In this document: positions 53,391 to 62,522 of the stretch, piece by piece | Layout: each line of letters begins with the position of its first letter | Numbering within the stretch: the first letter of the stretch is position 1 | Source: Rhodomicrobium sp. R_RK_3 | Lineage (GTDB): Bacteria; Pseudomonadota; Alphaproteobacteria; Rhizobiales; Rhodomicrobiaceae | Length of the DNA: 64,000 bases | Direction: 5' to 3' | NCBI RefSeq assembly: GCF_002198715.1 | Contig: NZ_MWLK01000036.1 | Span: forward strand, 280,402-344,401 | Made by a program: the position numbers and the translations under genes | The notes under the pieces: model-generated | Told to the model about the DNA's origin: nothing | Database searches by the model: none | The model's input: the letters and a program-made list of their open reading frames with translations, nothing else

Positions 53391-54217
53391 CCAAGGAGCT
53401 GCCGAAGTTTTTTCACCTGCACATGGTGTCGGACGCTTCGGGTGAAACGCTGGCGGCGATCGCCAAGGCGGCGGCTGTTCAGTACTCCAGCATCCGAGCG
53501 CTCAAGCACTCGCATCCTTTCGTGCGCAACCGCCGGCATCTCGACCGCGTGCTGCAACAGATCGAGGCCTCGCCCGGCATCGTGCTCTACACCATCGTGG
53601 AGCGCTCGATCGGGGCGCATCTGGAGCAGCGCTGCGAGGAGCTGAATATCCCGTGCGTTCCAGTGCTTAGCCCGCTGTTGAAAGTGTTCGAGGCCTATCT
53701 CGGCACGCCGTCGACGCCGATCGTGGGCGGCCAGCATGTGCTCAACACGGATTATTTCCGGCGCATCGAGGCGATGAATTTCACCCTTGCGCATGACGAT
53801 GGTCAGCGCACGGCCGATCTCGACGACGCCGACATCGTGCTGATCGGGGCGAGCCGCACCTCGAAGACGCCGACGAGCCTTTATCTGGCGAACCGCGGCT
53901 TCAAGACCGCCAATGTCTCGCTGATCCCCGACATCCCCCCGCCGCCCGAGCTGGAGACCATACGCAGCGCGGTCGTCGCCGGGCTGGTGGCGAGCCCGCA
54001 GCGTCTGGCCGAGATCCGGCGGCAGCGCCTGCTCGGCATGAACGACACCAAGAACCGCGACTATACCGACACCGAAATGATCGTGAAGGAGATCGCCTAT
54101 ACCCGTAGGCTGTGCGGCCGGCATCATTGGCCCGTCATCGACGTGACGCGCCGCTCGATCGAGGAGACGGCGGCTGCCGTGATCAAGCTGGTGGAGGATC
54201 GCAAGGGGAATGGCTGA
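53369..54217 (+). CDS. ppsR: Pyruvate, phosphate dikinase regulatory protein (DUF299)
   Basis: Bifunctional kinase/phosphorylase that switches PPDK or PEP synthase by ADP-dependent phosphorylation. 282 residues. The family P-loop-like sequence IVLIGASRTSKTPTSLYLA lies near residue 170, preceded by ADLDDAD. This is the homologue of the gene (RP001 in Rickettsia) that lies beside the origin in the class. It overlaps maf by 8 bases. Confidence 0.95.
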   Translation: MTAYQQTTKELPKFFHLHMVSDASGETLAAIAKAAAVQYSSIRALKHSHPFVRNRRHLDRVLQQIEASPGIVLYTIVERSIGAHLEQRCEELNIPCVPVLSPLLKVFEAYLGTPSTPIVGGQHVLNTDYFRRIEAMNFTLAHDDGQRTADLDDADIVLIGASRTSKTPTSLYLANRGFKTANVSLIPDIPPPPELETIRSAVVAGLVASPQRLAEIRRQRLLGMNDTKNRDYTDTEMIVKEIAYTRRLCGRHHWPVIDVTRRSIEETAAAVIKLVEDRKGNG

Positions 54218-54830
54218 GAATTTCGCCGGCCGCGAACTGATCCTGGCGTCGGCGAGCGCGGGGCGGGCGGCGATCATGCGCGGGGCGGGGCTGACATTTC
54301 GACAGGTGCCCGCCGACATCGACGAGCGGGCGATCGAAGCGGGCATGGCGTCGGGACTGGACCCATTGCCCGCGCCGGAGCTCGCCGTGCGATTGGCCGT
54401 CGCGAAAGCCAAGTCCGTCAGCGCCCGCCATCCCGAGACGCTGGTGATCGGTGCCGATCAGGTGATGGAATGCGGCGGGGTGATCTTCCACAAGCCGGCC
54501 GACATCGCCGCCGCGCGGGTGCAATTGCTGGCGCTGCGCGGTCGCACGCATCGTCTCTGCTGCGGGCTCGCGGTTGCTTTGGGAGGCCGGTGCCTTTGGG
54601 ACCATCTCGATGAGGCGAAGCTGGAGATGCGGGCGTTCTCCGAGCAATTTCTCGACGCTTACCTGGACATGGAGGGCGAGGCGGTGCTGCAATCCGTCGG
54701 CGGCTATCGCATCGAAGGCCCCGGCGTCCAGCTTTTCCGGCATATTAGCGGCGACCATTTTACGATCATCGGGCTACCAATCATGACCCTGCTCGCATAC
54801 TTGCGCGAATGTGGGGCGGTCGCCGAGTGA
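54210..54830 (+). CDS. maf: Maf-like nucleoside triphosphate pyrophosphatase
   Basis: 206 residues. The Maf signature LILASASAGRAAIMRGAG is at the N terminus; ADIDER and the catalytic ADQV motif (VIGADQVMECGG) follow, then SVGGYRIEGPGVQLF near the C terminus. It hydrolyses modified or canonical NTPs and is linked to septum inhibition. Translationally coupled to ppsR. In many relatives aroE-coaE-dnaQ follow maf directly; here those genes are 7 kb away on the other strand. Confidence 0.93.
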   Translation: MAENFAGRELILASASAGRAAIMRGAGLTFRQVPADIDERAIEAGMASGLDPLPAPELAVRLAVAKAKSVSARHPETLVIGADQVMECGGVIFHKPADIAAARVQLLALRGRTHRLCCGLAVALGGRCLWDHLDEAKLEMRAFSEQFLDAYLDMEGEAVLQSVGGYRIEGPGVQLFRHISGDHFTIIGLPIMTLLAYLRECGAVAE

Positions 54831-54932
54831 CCACCTGAGTGCGCGCACCGGGTTGCATTCCAGCGGCAGGATCGATAGTTGAACCCTTGACGTTCCCGCG
54901 CCGCCGCCGCGCTCACTCGCAAAGGCCGCCAA

Positions 54933-55976
54933 ATGGTCGCCATCAAAGCCGCCGAATTGCCCGGCCTCCTCAAATCTAGCGGCACGAAGACCGACGCCTA
55001 TCTGATCCACGGCACCGATGTCGGCCAGGTCGCCGAGATTGCGGGCTCGCTGGCCAAACAGCTCGCGGCGCTGTCCAAGCCGCCCGGGGAAATCATCCGC
55101 CTCAGCGAGCAGGATTTGGCGCAGGCGCCCGGTCGCCTCGCCAGCGAAGCGCGCAGCCTCGCCATGTTCGGCGGGCGTCCGGTGCTGCTGGTCAAACCTG
55201 GCCCGCAGCTCACTCCGGCGCTGTTCGAGGACCTGCTCGGAGGGCCGCCGCTCGCCGCCTTTATCATCGTCGAGGCGGGCAATCTGAAGAAGGACGCCAA
55301 GCTTCGCCAGATCTTCGAGAAGGCCAAGAGCGCCGCCGCTATTGTCTGCTATGGCGCCGATAATCGCAGCCTGCAGCAGCTCATACGGGATGAAGTCGAA
55401 AAGGCAGGGCTGACCATCGCGGCCGACGCCGCGCAGCGCCTGACCCAGCTCATCGGCGCGGATTGGGCCGTCTCCCGTGCCGAGATCGCCAAGCTGACGC
55501 TCTATGCGCTCGGTGAAACACAGATCACTCTCGCTCATGTCGAGGCCGTGGTCGGCGACGCATCGGCCCATGCTTTCGACGCAGCGATTTCCGAAACGCT
55601 TGCTGGGAACGCCGCCGCCGCGCTGGCCCAGCTCGACGCGCTGGCCGGGAGCGGTACGCCGGCCCAGGTGCTGCTCAATCTGCTCTCCGGCCATCTGCAA
55701 AAGCTGCACGCCGTGCTCGCCGCCGTCGACCGCGGCGACAGTTTCGACGCCGCCGCCGGACGGCTCCGCCCTTCACCGCATTTCCGTCAGAAGGACGAGA
55801 TGAAGGCGCAAACCGCGCGCTGGCGCCTGCCGGAGGTCGCCGCCGCCATCGAGGCGGTGCACGAGACCATCCGCCAAACGCGCCTGAAGCCCGCGCTCGA
55901 GCATGAGCTCGCGGCGGCGCTGATCCTGCGGATGCCGGAGATCAATCCGCGTCTCACGAAGTCGCGCGCGGCGTAG
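54933..55976 (+). CDS. holA: DNA polymerase III delta subunit HolA
   Basis: Clamp-loader delta subunit, 347 residues. Recognisable blocks are YLIHGTDVGQVAEIAGSLAK near the start, MFGGRPVLLVKPGPQ, the VCYGADNRSLQQLI linker, AAQRLTQLIGADWAVSRAEI and the C-terminal SGHLQKLHAVLAAVDRGD. It opens the beta clamp and has no functional ATP site, as expected. Located downstream of maf near the origin, and converges on secB across a good terminator. Confidence 0.9.
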   Translation: MVAIKAAELPGLLKSSGTKTDAYLIHGTDVGQVAEIAGSLAKQLAALSKPPGEIIRLSEQDLAQAPGRLASEARSLAMFGGRPVLLVKPGPQLTPALFEDLLGGPPLAAFIIVEAGNLKKDAKLRQIFEKAKSAAAIVCYGADNRSLQQLIRDEVEKAGLTIAADAAQRLTQLIGADWAVSRAEIAKLTLYALGETQITLAHVEAVVGDASAHAFDAAISETLAGNAAAALAQLDALAGSGTPAQVLLNLLSGHLQKLHAVLAAVDRGDSFDAAAGRLRPSPHFRQKDEMKAQTARWRLPEVAAAIEAVHETIRQTRLKPALEHELAAALILRMPEINPRLTKSRAA

Positions 55977-56002
55977 ATCGCCTGGGGGCGGCCCTTAAAA
56001 CA

Positions 56003-56028
56003 AAAATCCCCGCGACGGCGGAGATTTT
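56003..56028. terminator. Bidirectional rho-independent terminator between holA and secB
   Basis: AAAATC-C-CCGC and GCGG-A-GATTTT form an 11-base stem with one mismatch and a GACG loop. A and T tracts flank both sides, so it can end transcription from holA and from secB. Confidence 0.65.
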
Positions 56029-56047
56029 GCACGATGGCAGAAGCTAC

Positions 56048-56548
56048 TTATTGAACCGCGGGTTCGCCGCCGGCTGCTTCGTCCTGCATCAGGCGCTGGC
56101 GGAACAGGGAGGCGAAATCGATCGGGTCGAGCAGCAGAGGCGGGAAGCCGCCTTCGCGCGTCAGGTCGGCGACCAGGCGGCGCACGAAGGGGAAAAGCAG
56201 CGCCGGGCATTCGATGAACAGCACCGGACGCAGCGCCTGTTGTGGCAGGTTCTTCAGCCGGAAGCCGCCGGCATAGACCAATTCCAGATTATACAGCGCG
56301 CCGTCCTCGTTTTTCGCGGCGGCCTCCATGGTCAGCACGACCTCGAACACGTCGTCGCCGATGGGGTGGGCCTGGACGTTGAAATTGATCTGGATGTTCG
56401 GGTTCTTGCCCGGTCCGCGCAGACTGCGCGGCGCGCCCGGATTCTCGAAGGAGAGATCCTTGATATACTGCCCCAAAACATTGATCTGAGGCTGCTGATC
56501 CTCATCCTTCGCCGCTTCAGGCGCGGTGCCGTTATTGCCGTTCGCCAT
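56048..56548 (-). CDS. secB: Protein-export chaperone SecB
   Basis: Cytosolic tetrameric chaperone that keeps preproteins unfolded for SecA. The ATG at 56548 gives 166 residues; the longer frame to 56629 adds an unrelated proline-rich start. SecB features are INVLGQYIKDLSFENPGAP, PNIQINFNVQAHPI, FIECPALLFPFVRRLVADLT and the conserved PPLLLDPIDFASLF. Confidence 0.95.
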   Translation of the reverse strand: MANGNNGTAPEAAKDEDQQPQINVLGQYIKDLSFENPGAPRSLRGPGKNPNIQINFNVQAHPIGDDVFEVVLTMEAAAKNEDGALYNLELVYAGGFRLKNLPQQALRPVLFIECPALLFPFVRRLVADLTREGGFPPLLLDPIDFASLFRQRLMQDEAAGGEPAVQ

Positions 56549-56760
56549 GGCCTCATCCTCAGTTTTGGAGCGCGGTGGGGAAATTTCGGCCCCGCCGGGA
56601 GGCGGGGGTGCAGACGTTTCCCAAAACATCGCGCGAAGACAATCGTCGCTGGGTCACGTCGCTAGCATGACAGGCGGTGGCAGGCAACGTCCATCCCGCA
56701 ATTTTGCGGAGGCTCGGCCGGCGAAGCTGAACCAAGGCCGCCGCAGGGCGGCGCTAAAGC

Positions 56761-57372
56761 CTATTCCTTATGCCAGGGCGAATCGGTGTCCTTGCGGCCC
56801 GGCTTGGCCGTTTCAGCCTTGCCGCCGGTGGGCGGTTCTCCCTTGGGCGGGTCGGGCTCGAGCGTCTCGAATTCGGCATCGACGGCGTTGCTCGACCGCT
56901 TCAGCCCGCCGCCGCCGCGCGGCGACGCGCCGCCCGGTTTCGGTCCGGCACCCGGGCGCGGTCCAGCCCCGCCGCCGCCGGCGGGACGTCCGAAACCGCT
57001 GACATGCACCCGCCCGCTTGCCAGCGCCCGTTTCACCACCCAGCGCCCGGCGGCGCGGCGGATCGGCGGCACGAACAGCGCCAGGCCGATGACGTCGGTC
57101 AGCAGCCCGGGCGTAATCAGTAATATCCCCGCCGCCAGAATGCCGATGCCGTCGATGACAGGCGTCAGGGGCATCTCGCCCCGCTCCAGGCTTTGTGCAA
57201 AGCGGTTCAGCGCGGAGAAGCCCTGTACGCGCATCAACACGCTGCCGGCGATCGCGGTGCCGATGGTCAAAAGGATCGTCGGCAGCACGCCGATCAGCCG
57301 TCCGGCCTCTATAAAAAGCGCGATTTCGGCGATCGGCAGGCCGATAAAGAGCAGGAACAAAAGAATGGGCAT
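56761..57372 (-). CDS. fxsA: FxsA-family membrane protein
   Basis: 203 residues. The N-terminal 110 residues are the FxsA domain with about three membrane helices (FIGLPIAEIALFIEAGRLIG; MRVQGFSALNRF; GILLITPGLLTDVIGLALF). The rest is a glycine/proline-rich, low-complexity cytoplasmic tail ending in a charged stretch. FxsA affects phage exclusion in E. coli; the general role is unclear. The ATG at 57372 is chosen over 57429 because it begins at the first helix. Confidence 0.9.
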   Translation of the reverse strand: MPILLFLLFIGLPIAEIALFIEAGRLIGVLPTILLTIGTAIAGSVLMRVQGFSALNRFAQSLERGEMPLTPVIDGIGILAAGILLITPGLLTDVIGLALFVPPIRRAAGRWVVKRALASGRVHVSGFGRPAGGGGAGPRPGAGPKPGGASPRGGGGLKRSSNAVDAEFETLEPDPPKGEPPTGGKAETAKPGRKDTDSPWHKE

Positions 57373-57599
57373 GCTGTTAAGCCCCCAACATGTGCAACAA
57401 TGGGTGGCGAAATCGGCGGTATCGGCCATAGGGCGAATTCTTGCAGGTTGGCTTAACCGTTTCGATCGCGTAATTTGCTATAGGATGCGTGGCATGCTTT
57501 CTACCGCCCTTCACACGGCTGGCGGTCCTGATGGCCGCGACCTATATGATAGATGACAGCCCCTAAGCGCACATATGTATCCAAAGAAGCTGCGGCAAT

Positions 57600-58313
57600 A
57601 TGAACGGCACATTCGACATTCTGACTTTGCTTTTCTTGATCATAGCAGTTGTGATATTTCTCCGGCTTCGCAGCGTGCTGGGTCGCCGGACCGGAAACGA
57701 ACGTCCGCGCTATGATCCTTACACGCCTTCCGACGCCAATGGTAAGCCGGTGCGCGATAATATCGTCACCCTTCCTCGTGGGGAGCCGCCGCGGATGACT
57801 GATGAACTGGACGAAGCCACTTTCGCGAAACGGCTGAAGGATGTGGCGCCGGTCGGCAGCGACGCTGCGCAAAAGCTGCAGTCGGTGGCGCAGGCCGATC
57901 GCAGCTTCGACCCGAAGCATTTCCTCAACGGCGCCAAGGCGGCCTATGAAATGATCGTCTCGGCCTTTGCCGAGGGCGACCGCAAAACGCTGAAATCCCT
58001 ACTCAGCCGCGAAGTTTTCGACAGCTTTTCAACAGCCATCGGTGAGCGTGAAAAGGCCGGCGACACGGTCGAGTTCAAATTCGTCGGCATTTCCAGCACG
58101 GAAATCATCGACGCCGAGGTAAGCGGCAAGACCATCAACATCACCATCAAATTCGTCAGCGACCTGATTACCGCCACGCGCAACCGCGCGGGCGAGGTCA
58201 TCGACGGCGATCCGGTGACCATCCGCGACGTCACCGACGTCTGGACTTTTTCGCGCGACGTCACGGCGCGCGATCCGAATTGGCGGCTTGTGGCGACAGG
58301 ATCGGCGGCCTGA
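57600..58313 (+). CDS. Tim44/TimA-like domain protein
   Basis: 237 residues with an N-terminal membrane anchor (FDILTLLFLIIAVVIFLRLR), a proline-rich linker and a Tim44-like C-terminal domain from about residue 95 (FLNGAKAAYEMIVSAFAEGD; DVWTFSRDVTARDPNWRLVA). Alphaproteobacterial homologues of mitochondrial Tim44 occur at this place near mltA and secB. The precise role is uncertain; membrane complex quality or translocation has been proposed for the family. Confidence 0.9.
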   Translation: MNGTFDILTLLFLIIAVVIFLRLRSVLGRRTGNERPRYDPYTPSDANGKPVRDNIVTLPRGEPPRMTDELDEATFAKRLKDVAPVGSDAAQKLQSVAQADRSFDPKHFLNGAKAAYEMIVSAFAEGDRKTLKSLLSREVFDSFSTAIGEREKAGDTVEFKFVGISSTEIIDAEVSGKTINITIKFVSDLITATRNRAGEVIDGDPVTIRDVTDVWTFSRDVTARDPNWRLVATGSAA

Positions 58314-58334
58314 GGCCGCACGGACGACGGGGCC

Positions 58335-59486
58335 ATGCGGGCGGTATTTCAGTTAGGGGCGGCGCTATTCGTCATGGCCGGTGCAAATCTGTGGCAGTGG
58401 CAATTTTCCGATGCCGAGGCCAAGGGCCTCAAATCCTTCGATAAGACGCCGCTCGAATTCGCGGCGGTCCCCGGCTGGGCGGATGACGATCATGCCGCCG
58501 CCTTCGCCGCCTTCCGCAAATCCTGCGGCAAACTTCTCACCGATGCCAAGGAAGGCGACCGCATCAAGCCGGCCTGCGAGCTGGCGACGATGCTGCCGGA
58601 GAAGCTGCGCCGCGAGGATGCGCGCCAGTTCTTCGAGAACAATTTCAAGCCGCATCTGGTCAAGCGGCCCTCGACAGGCGCCATGCTGACCGGCTATTTC
58701 GAGCCCGAGATCAAGGGCTCGCTGACGCCGACGCCCGAATACAAGATCCCAATTTACGCCCTGCCGAGCGACCTGACCCTGATCCGGCAGCCCTCCGATC
58801 GTGGCACGCTGGCGGCGGACCTCACTGCGGCACGCGCCACCGCCGGCGGGCTCGTGCCCTATTACACCCGCCAGGAGATCGAGCAGGGTGCGCTCGCCGG
58901 CCGCGGATTGGAGATCGCCTATCTCGCCGACCCCTACGATGCCTTCGTCATGCAGGTGCAGGGCTCCGGCATGATCCGGCTGCCCGACGGCAAAACCTTG
59001 CGTGTCGGCTTCGCGGGCAAGAACGGTCATCCCTATTCCTCGATCGGCAAGATCCTCGTACAGGCCGGACAATTGCAGGCGACGTCGGCCTCGCTCGACC
59101 AGTTGCTGACCTGGCTGCGCGCCGACCCTGAACGCGGCCGGCAAATGATGTGGGAGAACAAGTCCTATCCGTTCTTCCGCGTGCTCGACCCGTCCGAGGC
59201 CGGGGAGGGGCCGCATGGCGCGCTCGGCCTGCCGCTGATGCCGGGGCGCAGCCTCGCCGTCGATCCGCGCTATCACGCGCTCGGCACGCCGATCTGGGTC
59301 TCGGCGCCCGATATGAAGGACGCCAAGGGAAAGCCCATCGCCCGGCTGATGGTGGCGCAGGATACCGGCTCGGCCATTCGTGGGCCGGTGCGCGGTGATT
59401 TCTTCTTTGGAAGTGGCGACGCTGCCGGACGCAGCGCCGGCGTCACCAAGCACATCTGTGATTTCACGGTTCTCATCCCAAATTAA
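58335..59486 (+). CDS. mltA: Lytic murein transglycosylase A (MltA)
   Basis: 383 residues. It cleaves the glycan strands of peptidoglycan with 1,6-anhydro product. The N terminus is a signal or anchor (hydrophobic to about LWQWQFSDAEA), without a lipobox cysteine. The MltA domain has TGYFEPEIKGSLTP and FVMQVQGSGMIRLPDGK, and the C-terminal 3D domain has VAQDTGSAIRGPVRGDFFFG, which includes the catalytic aspartate. It follows the Tim44-like gene by 21 bases. Confidence 0.94.
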   Translation: MRAVFQLGAALFVMAGANLWQWQFSDAEAKGLKSFDKTPLEFAAVPGWADDDHAAAFAAFRKSCGKLLTDAKEGDRIKPACELATMLPEKLRREDARQFFENNFKPHLVKRPSTGAMLTGYFEPEIKGSLTPTPEYKIPIYALPSDLTLIRQPSDRGTLAADLTAARATAGGLVPYYTRQEIEQGALAGRGLEIAYLADPYDAFVMQVQGSGMIRLPDGKTLRVGFAGKNGHPYSSIGKILVQAGQLQATSASLDQLLTWLRADPERGRQMMWENKSYPFFRVLDPSEAGEGPHGALGLPLMPGRSLAVDPRYHALGTPIWVSAPDMKDAKGKPIARLMVAQDTGSAIRGPVRGDFFFGSGDAAGRSAGVTKHICDFTVLIPN

Positions 59487-59742
59487 CGGCGAAGCGCGGG
59501 GTCTCTGACTGCTCCCCGCGCCGAGCCGATCGCGCCAGAGCCTTATCCTTCCGTTTGCCGGTGGGGCCGTCCAAGCTCGTGGCGAGCTGCATTTGCCGTC
59601 AAATTCGGTCCGGCTTTTGCGGATGATGCTTTAGAGTCAGATGCTTACGCAGGAATTGCCGGACAGCCGGAGCCTTGATGCTTTTGGGGGGAGGGCGAGG
59701 CGGCGATCGTGCGCAACGCCCCTCGCCGAACACAGAGGATTT

Positions 59743-60372
59743 ATGAATTCGGAGCCGCCATCGCGCAAAAGGCCGCTGACCGCCGAGGAGGCGGAGCTGT
59801 GGACCTATGCCATGCGCGAGGCGAATGCTCTGCGCCGCCGCGGCCGTGAGGAGAAGCGCGAGGCGGAACGGCTGGCCGATGAGGCCAAGGCTGAGCGTTT
59901 TGCCCCGGAACCGTCTCCTGCCACGAAGGTGCAGCCGGCCGCTAAACCGAGCGCGGATAAACGGCCAGAGCGCCGTCCTCCGCCGCCGAAATCACCGCCT
60001 CCGCTCGCTCCCTTCGACGACCGCGACCGCCGCAAACTCTCGCGAGATCGCGACCTGATCGACGCCCGCCTCGATCTGCACGGCATGCGCCAGCGCGAGG
60101 CGCATGGGGCGCTGCGGGCGTTTCTGTTCGCGTGCGTGACGCGCGGCCATCGGCATGTGCTGGTCATCACCGGCAAAGGCGTCCGCGCCGATGTGGAGCG
60201 CGTGCGCGATCATTTCATCGAGGAACGCGGCGTACTGCGCCGGCTGGTGCCGCAATGGCTGGCGGATGCGGATCTGCGCGGCATCGTGGTCAGCTACACC
60301 GCCGCCGGGGTCCGCCACGGCGGCGATGGAGCGCTGTATATCCGTCTGCGCAAGCAGGGAGCCGGAGGATAA
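59743..60372 (+). CDS. Smr-domain protein
   Basis: 209 residues. The N-terminal half is charged and proline-rich (a coiled segment then PPPPKSPPPLAP). The C-terminal Smr (MutS2-type) domain has LDLHGMRQREAHGALRAF and VLVITGKGVRADVERVRDHF, the proposed nuclease/RNA-binding motifs. The ATG at 59743 has GAGG just upstream; the frame upstream to 59641 is unsupported. It converges on the VOC-family gene. Confidence 0.9.
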   Translation: MNSEPPSRKRPLTAEEAELWTYAMREANALRRRGREEKREAERLADEAKAERFAPEPSPATKVQPAAKPSADKRPERRPPPPKSPPPLAPFDDRDRRKLSRDRDLIDARLDLHGMRQREAHGALRAFLFACVTRGHRHVLVITGKGVRADVERVRDHFIEERGVLRRLVPQWLADADLRGIVVSYTAAGVRHGGDGALYIRLRKQGAGG

Positions 60373-60398
60373 CTCCTATTGCGCGCCCGGAACCTTGC

Positions 60399-60884
60399 CT
60401 AAGCGCCGTCATAAGCCCTTTGCAGAGCCGCAACATTCGGCTTGCTCATCTTGAGCATGGCCTGCATCGCCCGGCCGGCCTTTTCCTTGTCGGCGTCGAG
60501 CAGCATATCGATGAGTGGCGCCCAATTGACCTGCCATGACAGGCCGAAACGATCCTTGAGCCAGCCGCAGACGCTCGGTTTGCCGCCATCCGCCAAAAGT
60601 GCATTCCAGTAACGGTCGACCTCGCCCTGGTCCTTGCACTCGATCAGGAACGATACCGATTCGTTGAACTTGAATTGCGGGCCGCCATTGATGGCGGTGA
60701 ACACCAGACCGTCGAGCTGGAACTCGATGGCCATGATCTCGCCTTCGGGGCCGGGACTGTCCTTCAGGTAATGCGAGGTGCGCAGCAGCTTGGAGTTTGG
60801 AAAAATCGAAATGTAGAAGTCGACCGCTTCCTTCGCTTTGAAATCGAACCAGAGGTTCGGCGAGATGCGTGTGCGGATGGTCAT
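60399..60884 (-). CDS. PhnB/VOC-family protein
   Basis: 161 residues with a start supported by AAGGAG 9 bases upstream. The N-terminal beta-alpha module with NLWFDFKAKEAVDFYISIFP and the later DGLVFTAINGGPQFKFNESV are typical of PhnB-like proteins of the glyoxalase/VOC fold. Substrate unknown. The frame extending to 61097 is unlikely to be translated. Confidence 0.88.
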   Translation of the reverse strand: MTIRTRISPNLWFDFKAKEAVDFYISIFPNSKLLRTSHYLKDSPGPEGEIMAIEFQLDGLVFTAINGGPQFKFNESVSFLIECKDQGEVDRYWNALLADGGKPSVCGWLKDRFGLSWQVNWAPLIDMLLDADKEKAGRAMQAMLKMSKPNVAALQRAYDGA

Positions 60885-61258
60885 TCGTGCGCTCCTTCGG
60901 CTGTGATCCTGCATAGGACGCGCCGAGGACGTCGCCTCCGACATTGGCGGGTCGAAAAACGTCGGCGGTAAACGTCCGCCACCCGCATTGCTGTACTTTA
61001 AGACTACATCCGAAACGCAATCTGAGATTGCTTCCGGCGGCGCAGGCTGCCGCGGATTGTGCCCCGATCGACCTTCGGGCGGGCGTGCGCCGAGCATGGC
61101 CCAAACATCTTGGTGCCGAGCGCTTGCTCTGCCGCATTTATGCGCGCTGCCCGAAGCCCGACTGACACATTTTGGTGCAGCCTATTCGTGGCCGCTTCCG
61201 GCCGAACCTGCTACCCGAAGCAAAGCCTGACTAAGAGCCAGCAAGACAGGGAGTGACG
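60885..61258. other. Non-coding gap
   Basis: 374 bases between the divergent VOC-family and DUF2541-like genes. It holds their ribosome binding sites (AAGGAG and AGGGAG) and presumably promoters; no repeat or small gene is evident. Confidence 0.55.
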
Positions 61259-61657
61259 ATGAATTCAGGAGCCAAATTCCTCACCGGCGCGCTGCTTCTC
61301 TCGGCCGCCATGAGCTCGCCCGCCATGGCCCGCGACCATTGGGACGAACTGGGCTGCCAGTCGGTCGGCTTTTTGGGCGACCGTGATGTCATCAAGATCG
61401 GACGCCGCGAAGGCCGCTTCAAAGCCATTAAGCTGAATGTGTCCGGCAACGCCGTCCATATCATGGACCTCAAGGTCGTCTACGCCAACGGCGCGCCCGA
61501 CGACATCCAGGTGCGTTCGGAAATCCGTGAAGGCGGTGAGACGCGTCCGCTGGATCTGCGGGGCCGCGAACGCGCCATCGACCGCGTCGAGCTGGTCTAT
61601 CGGGCCAAGCCCAATTTCCATGGCAAGGCCAGGGTCTGCGTCTCCGGGCTGCAATAA
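61259..61657 (+). CDS. Secreted DUF2541-like protein
   Basis: 132 residues with a signal peptide (KFLTGALLLSAAMSSPAMA, cleavage before RDHWDELG). The mature part is a small beta-sandwich-like domain: GCQSVGFLGDRDVIKIGR, VHIMDLKVVYANGAPDDIQ and DRVELVYRAKPNFHGKA. The ATG at 61259 has AGGGAG 7 bases upstream; a GTG at 61253 is in frame. Function unknown. Confidence 0.75.
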   Translation: MNSGAKFLTGALLLSAAMSSPAMARDHWDELGCQSVGFLGDRDVIKIGRREGRFKAIKLNVSGNAVHIMDLKVVYANGAPDDIQVRSEIREGGETRPLDLRGRERAIDRVELVYRAKPNFHGKARVCVSGLQ

Positions 61658-61756
61658 GCCCTGACAGGAATGGAGCGGGGGGCTCTTTGCATCTCCTGCA
61701 TCATAAGAAAGCGTTGCGGCACCTCGCTTACTCAGGGGCCGCGACAGATGAGCGGC

Positions 61757-61792
61757 GGACCGTGATCGCTTTACAGGTGGCGATCACGGTCC
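61757..61792. terminator. Strong stem-loop between convergent genes
   Basis: Perfect 13-base-pair stem GGACCGTGATCGC (61757-61769) / GCGATCACGGTCC (61780-61792) with a 10-base loop, between the DUF2541-like gene and dnaQ. There is no T tract, so it may act as a bidirectional end or RNA-stabilising hairpin. Confidence 0.6.
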
Positions 61793-61829
61793 AGCCCTCT
61801 GAATCCGTACTGTCCGTCCCCGCGCGCGC

Positions 61830-62519
61830 CTACTGGTACTGCCGCCAGACTGCGGCGCCCCCGAGTTCCTCGATGAACGCCGCATGGGCAGCCGCCTCGG
61901 CCTCGGCCAGATTGGCCGGCAGCGGAGTCGGACGGAGCTGAATGACCGCCGAGCCCGCCGTGCCGCGACCGGTCGCCGAGCGCCGGGCGGACAGGTCCAA
62001 ACCAGGCTGCTGGCCGCCGATGAGCTGCAAATACACATCCGCCAGCAGCTCGGCGTCGAGCAGAGCGCCGTGCTTGGTCCGAGCGGAATTGTCGATATTG
62101 TAGCGCTTGCAGAGCGCGTCGAGGCTGTTCGGACCGGCGGGATGTTTGCGGCGGGCGAGCGCCAGCGTGTCGAGCACGCGCTCCGGCGGGATCGTCGATC
62201 GGCCGATGCGGTTCAGCTCGAAATTGATGAAATTCATGTCGAAGGCGGCGTTGTGGAAGATCATCCGCCCGCCGTCGACAAAATCCAGAAACGACTCCAC
62301 CAGATCGCCGAACAGCGGCTTGTCGGCGAGGAACTGCGTCGACAGGCCGTGCACGCGGAAAGCGTCCTGCGGCACCTCGCGCTCGGGGTTGATATATTGA
62401 TGCCAGACGCGGCCCGTCGGGATGAAATTGGCCAGCTCGACGCAGGCGATTTCGACCAGCCGGTCGCCCTTATGCGGGTCGAAGCCGGTGGTCTCGGTGT
62501 CCATGACGATTTCGCGCAT
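61830..62519 (-). CDS. dnaQ: DNA polymerase III epsilon subunit DnaQ
   Basis: 3'-5' proofreading exonuclease of the replicase, 229 residues. The exonuclease motifs are intact: Exo I MDTETTGFDP (Asp7, Glu9), Exo II FHNAAFDMNFINFEL, and Exo III KHGALLDAELLADVY. The C terminus contacts the alpha subunit. It starts 3 bases after the coaE stop in the aroE-coaE-dnaQ minus-strand operon. Confidence 0.96.
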   Translation of the reverse strand: MREIVMDTETTGFDPHKGDRLVEIACVELANFIPTGRVWHQYINPEREVPQDAFRVHGLSTQFLADKPLFGDLVESFLDFVDGGRMIFHNAAFDMNFINFELNRIGRSTIPPERVLDTLALARRKHPAGPNSLDALCKRYNIDNSARTKHGALLDAELLADVYLQLIGGQQPGLDLSARRSATGRGTAGSAVIQLRPTPLPANLAEAEAAAHAAFIEELGGAAVWRQYQ

Positions 62520-62522
62520 CGC

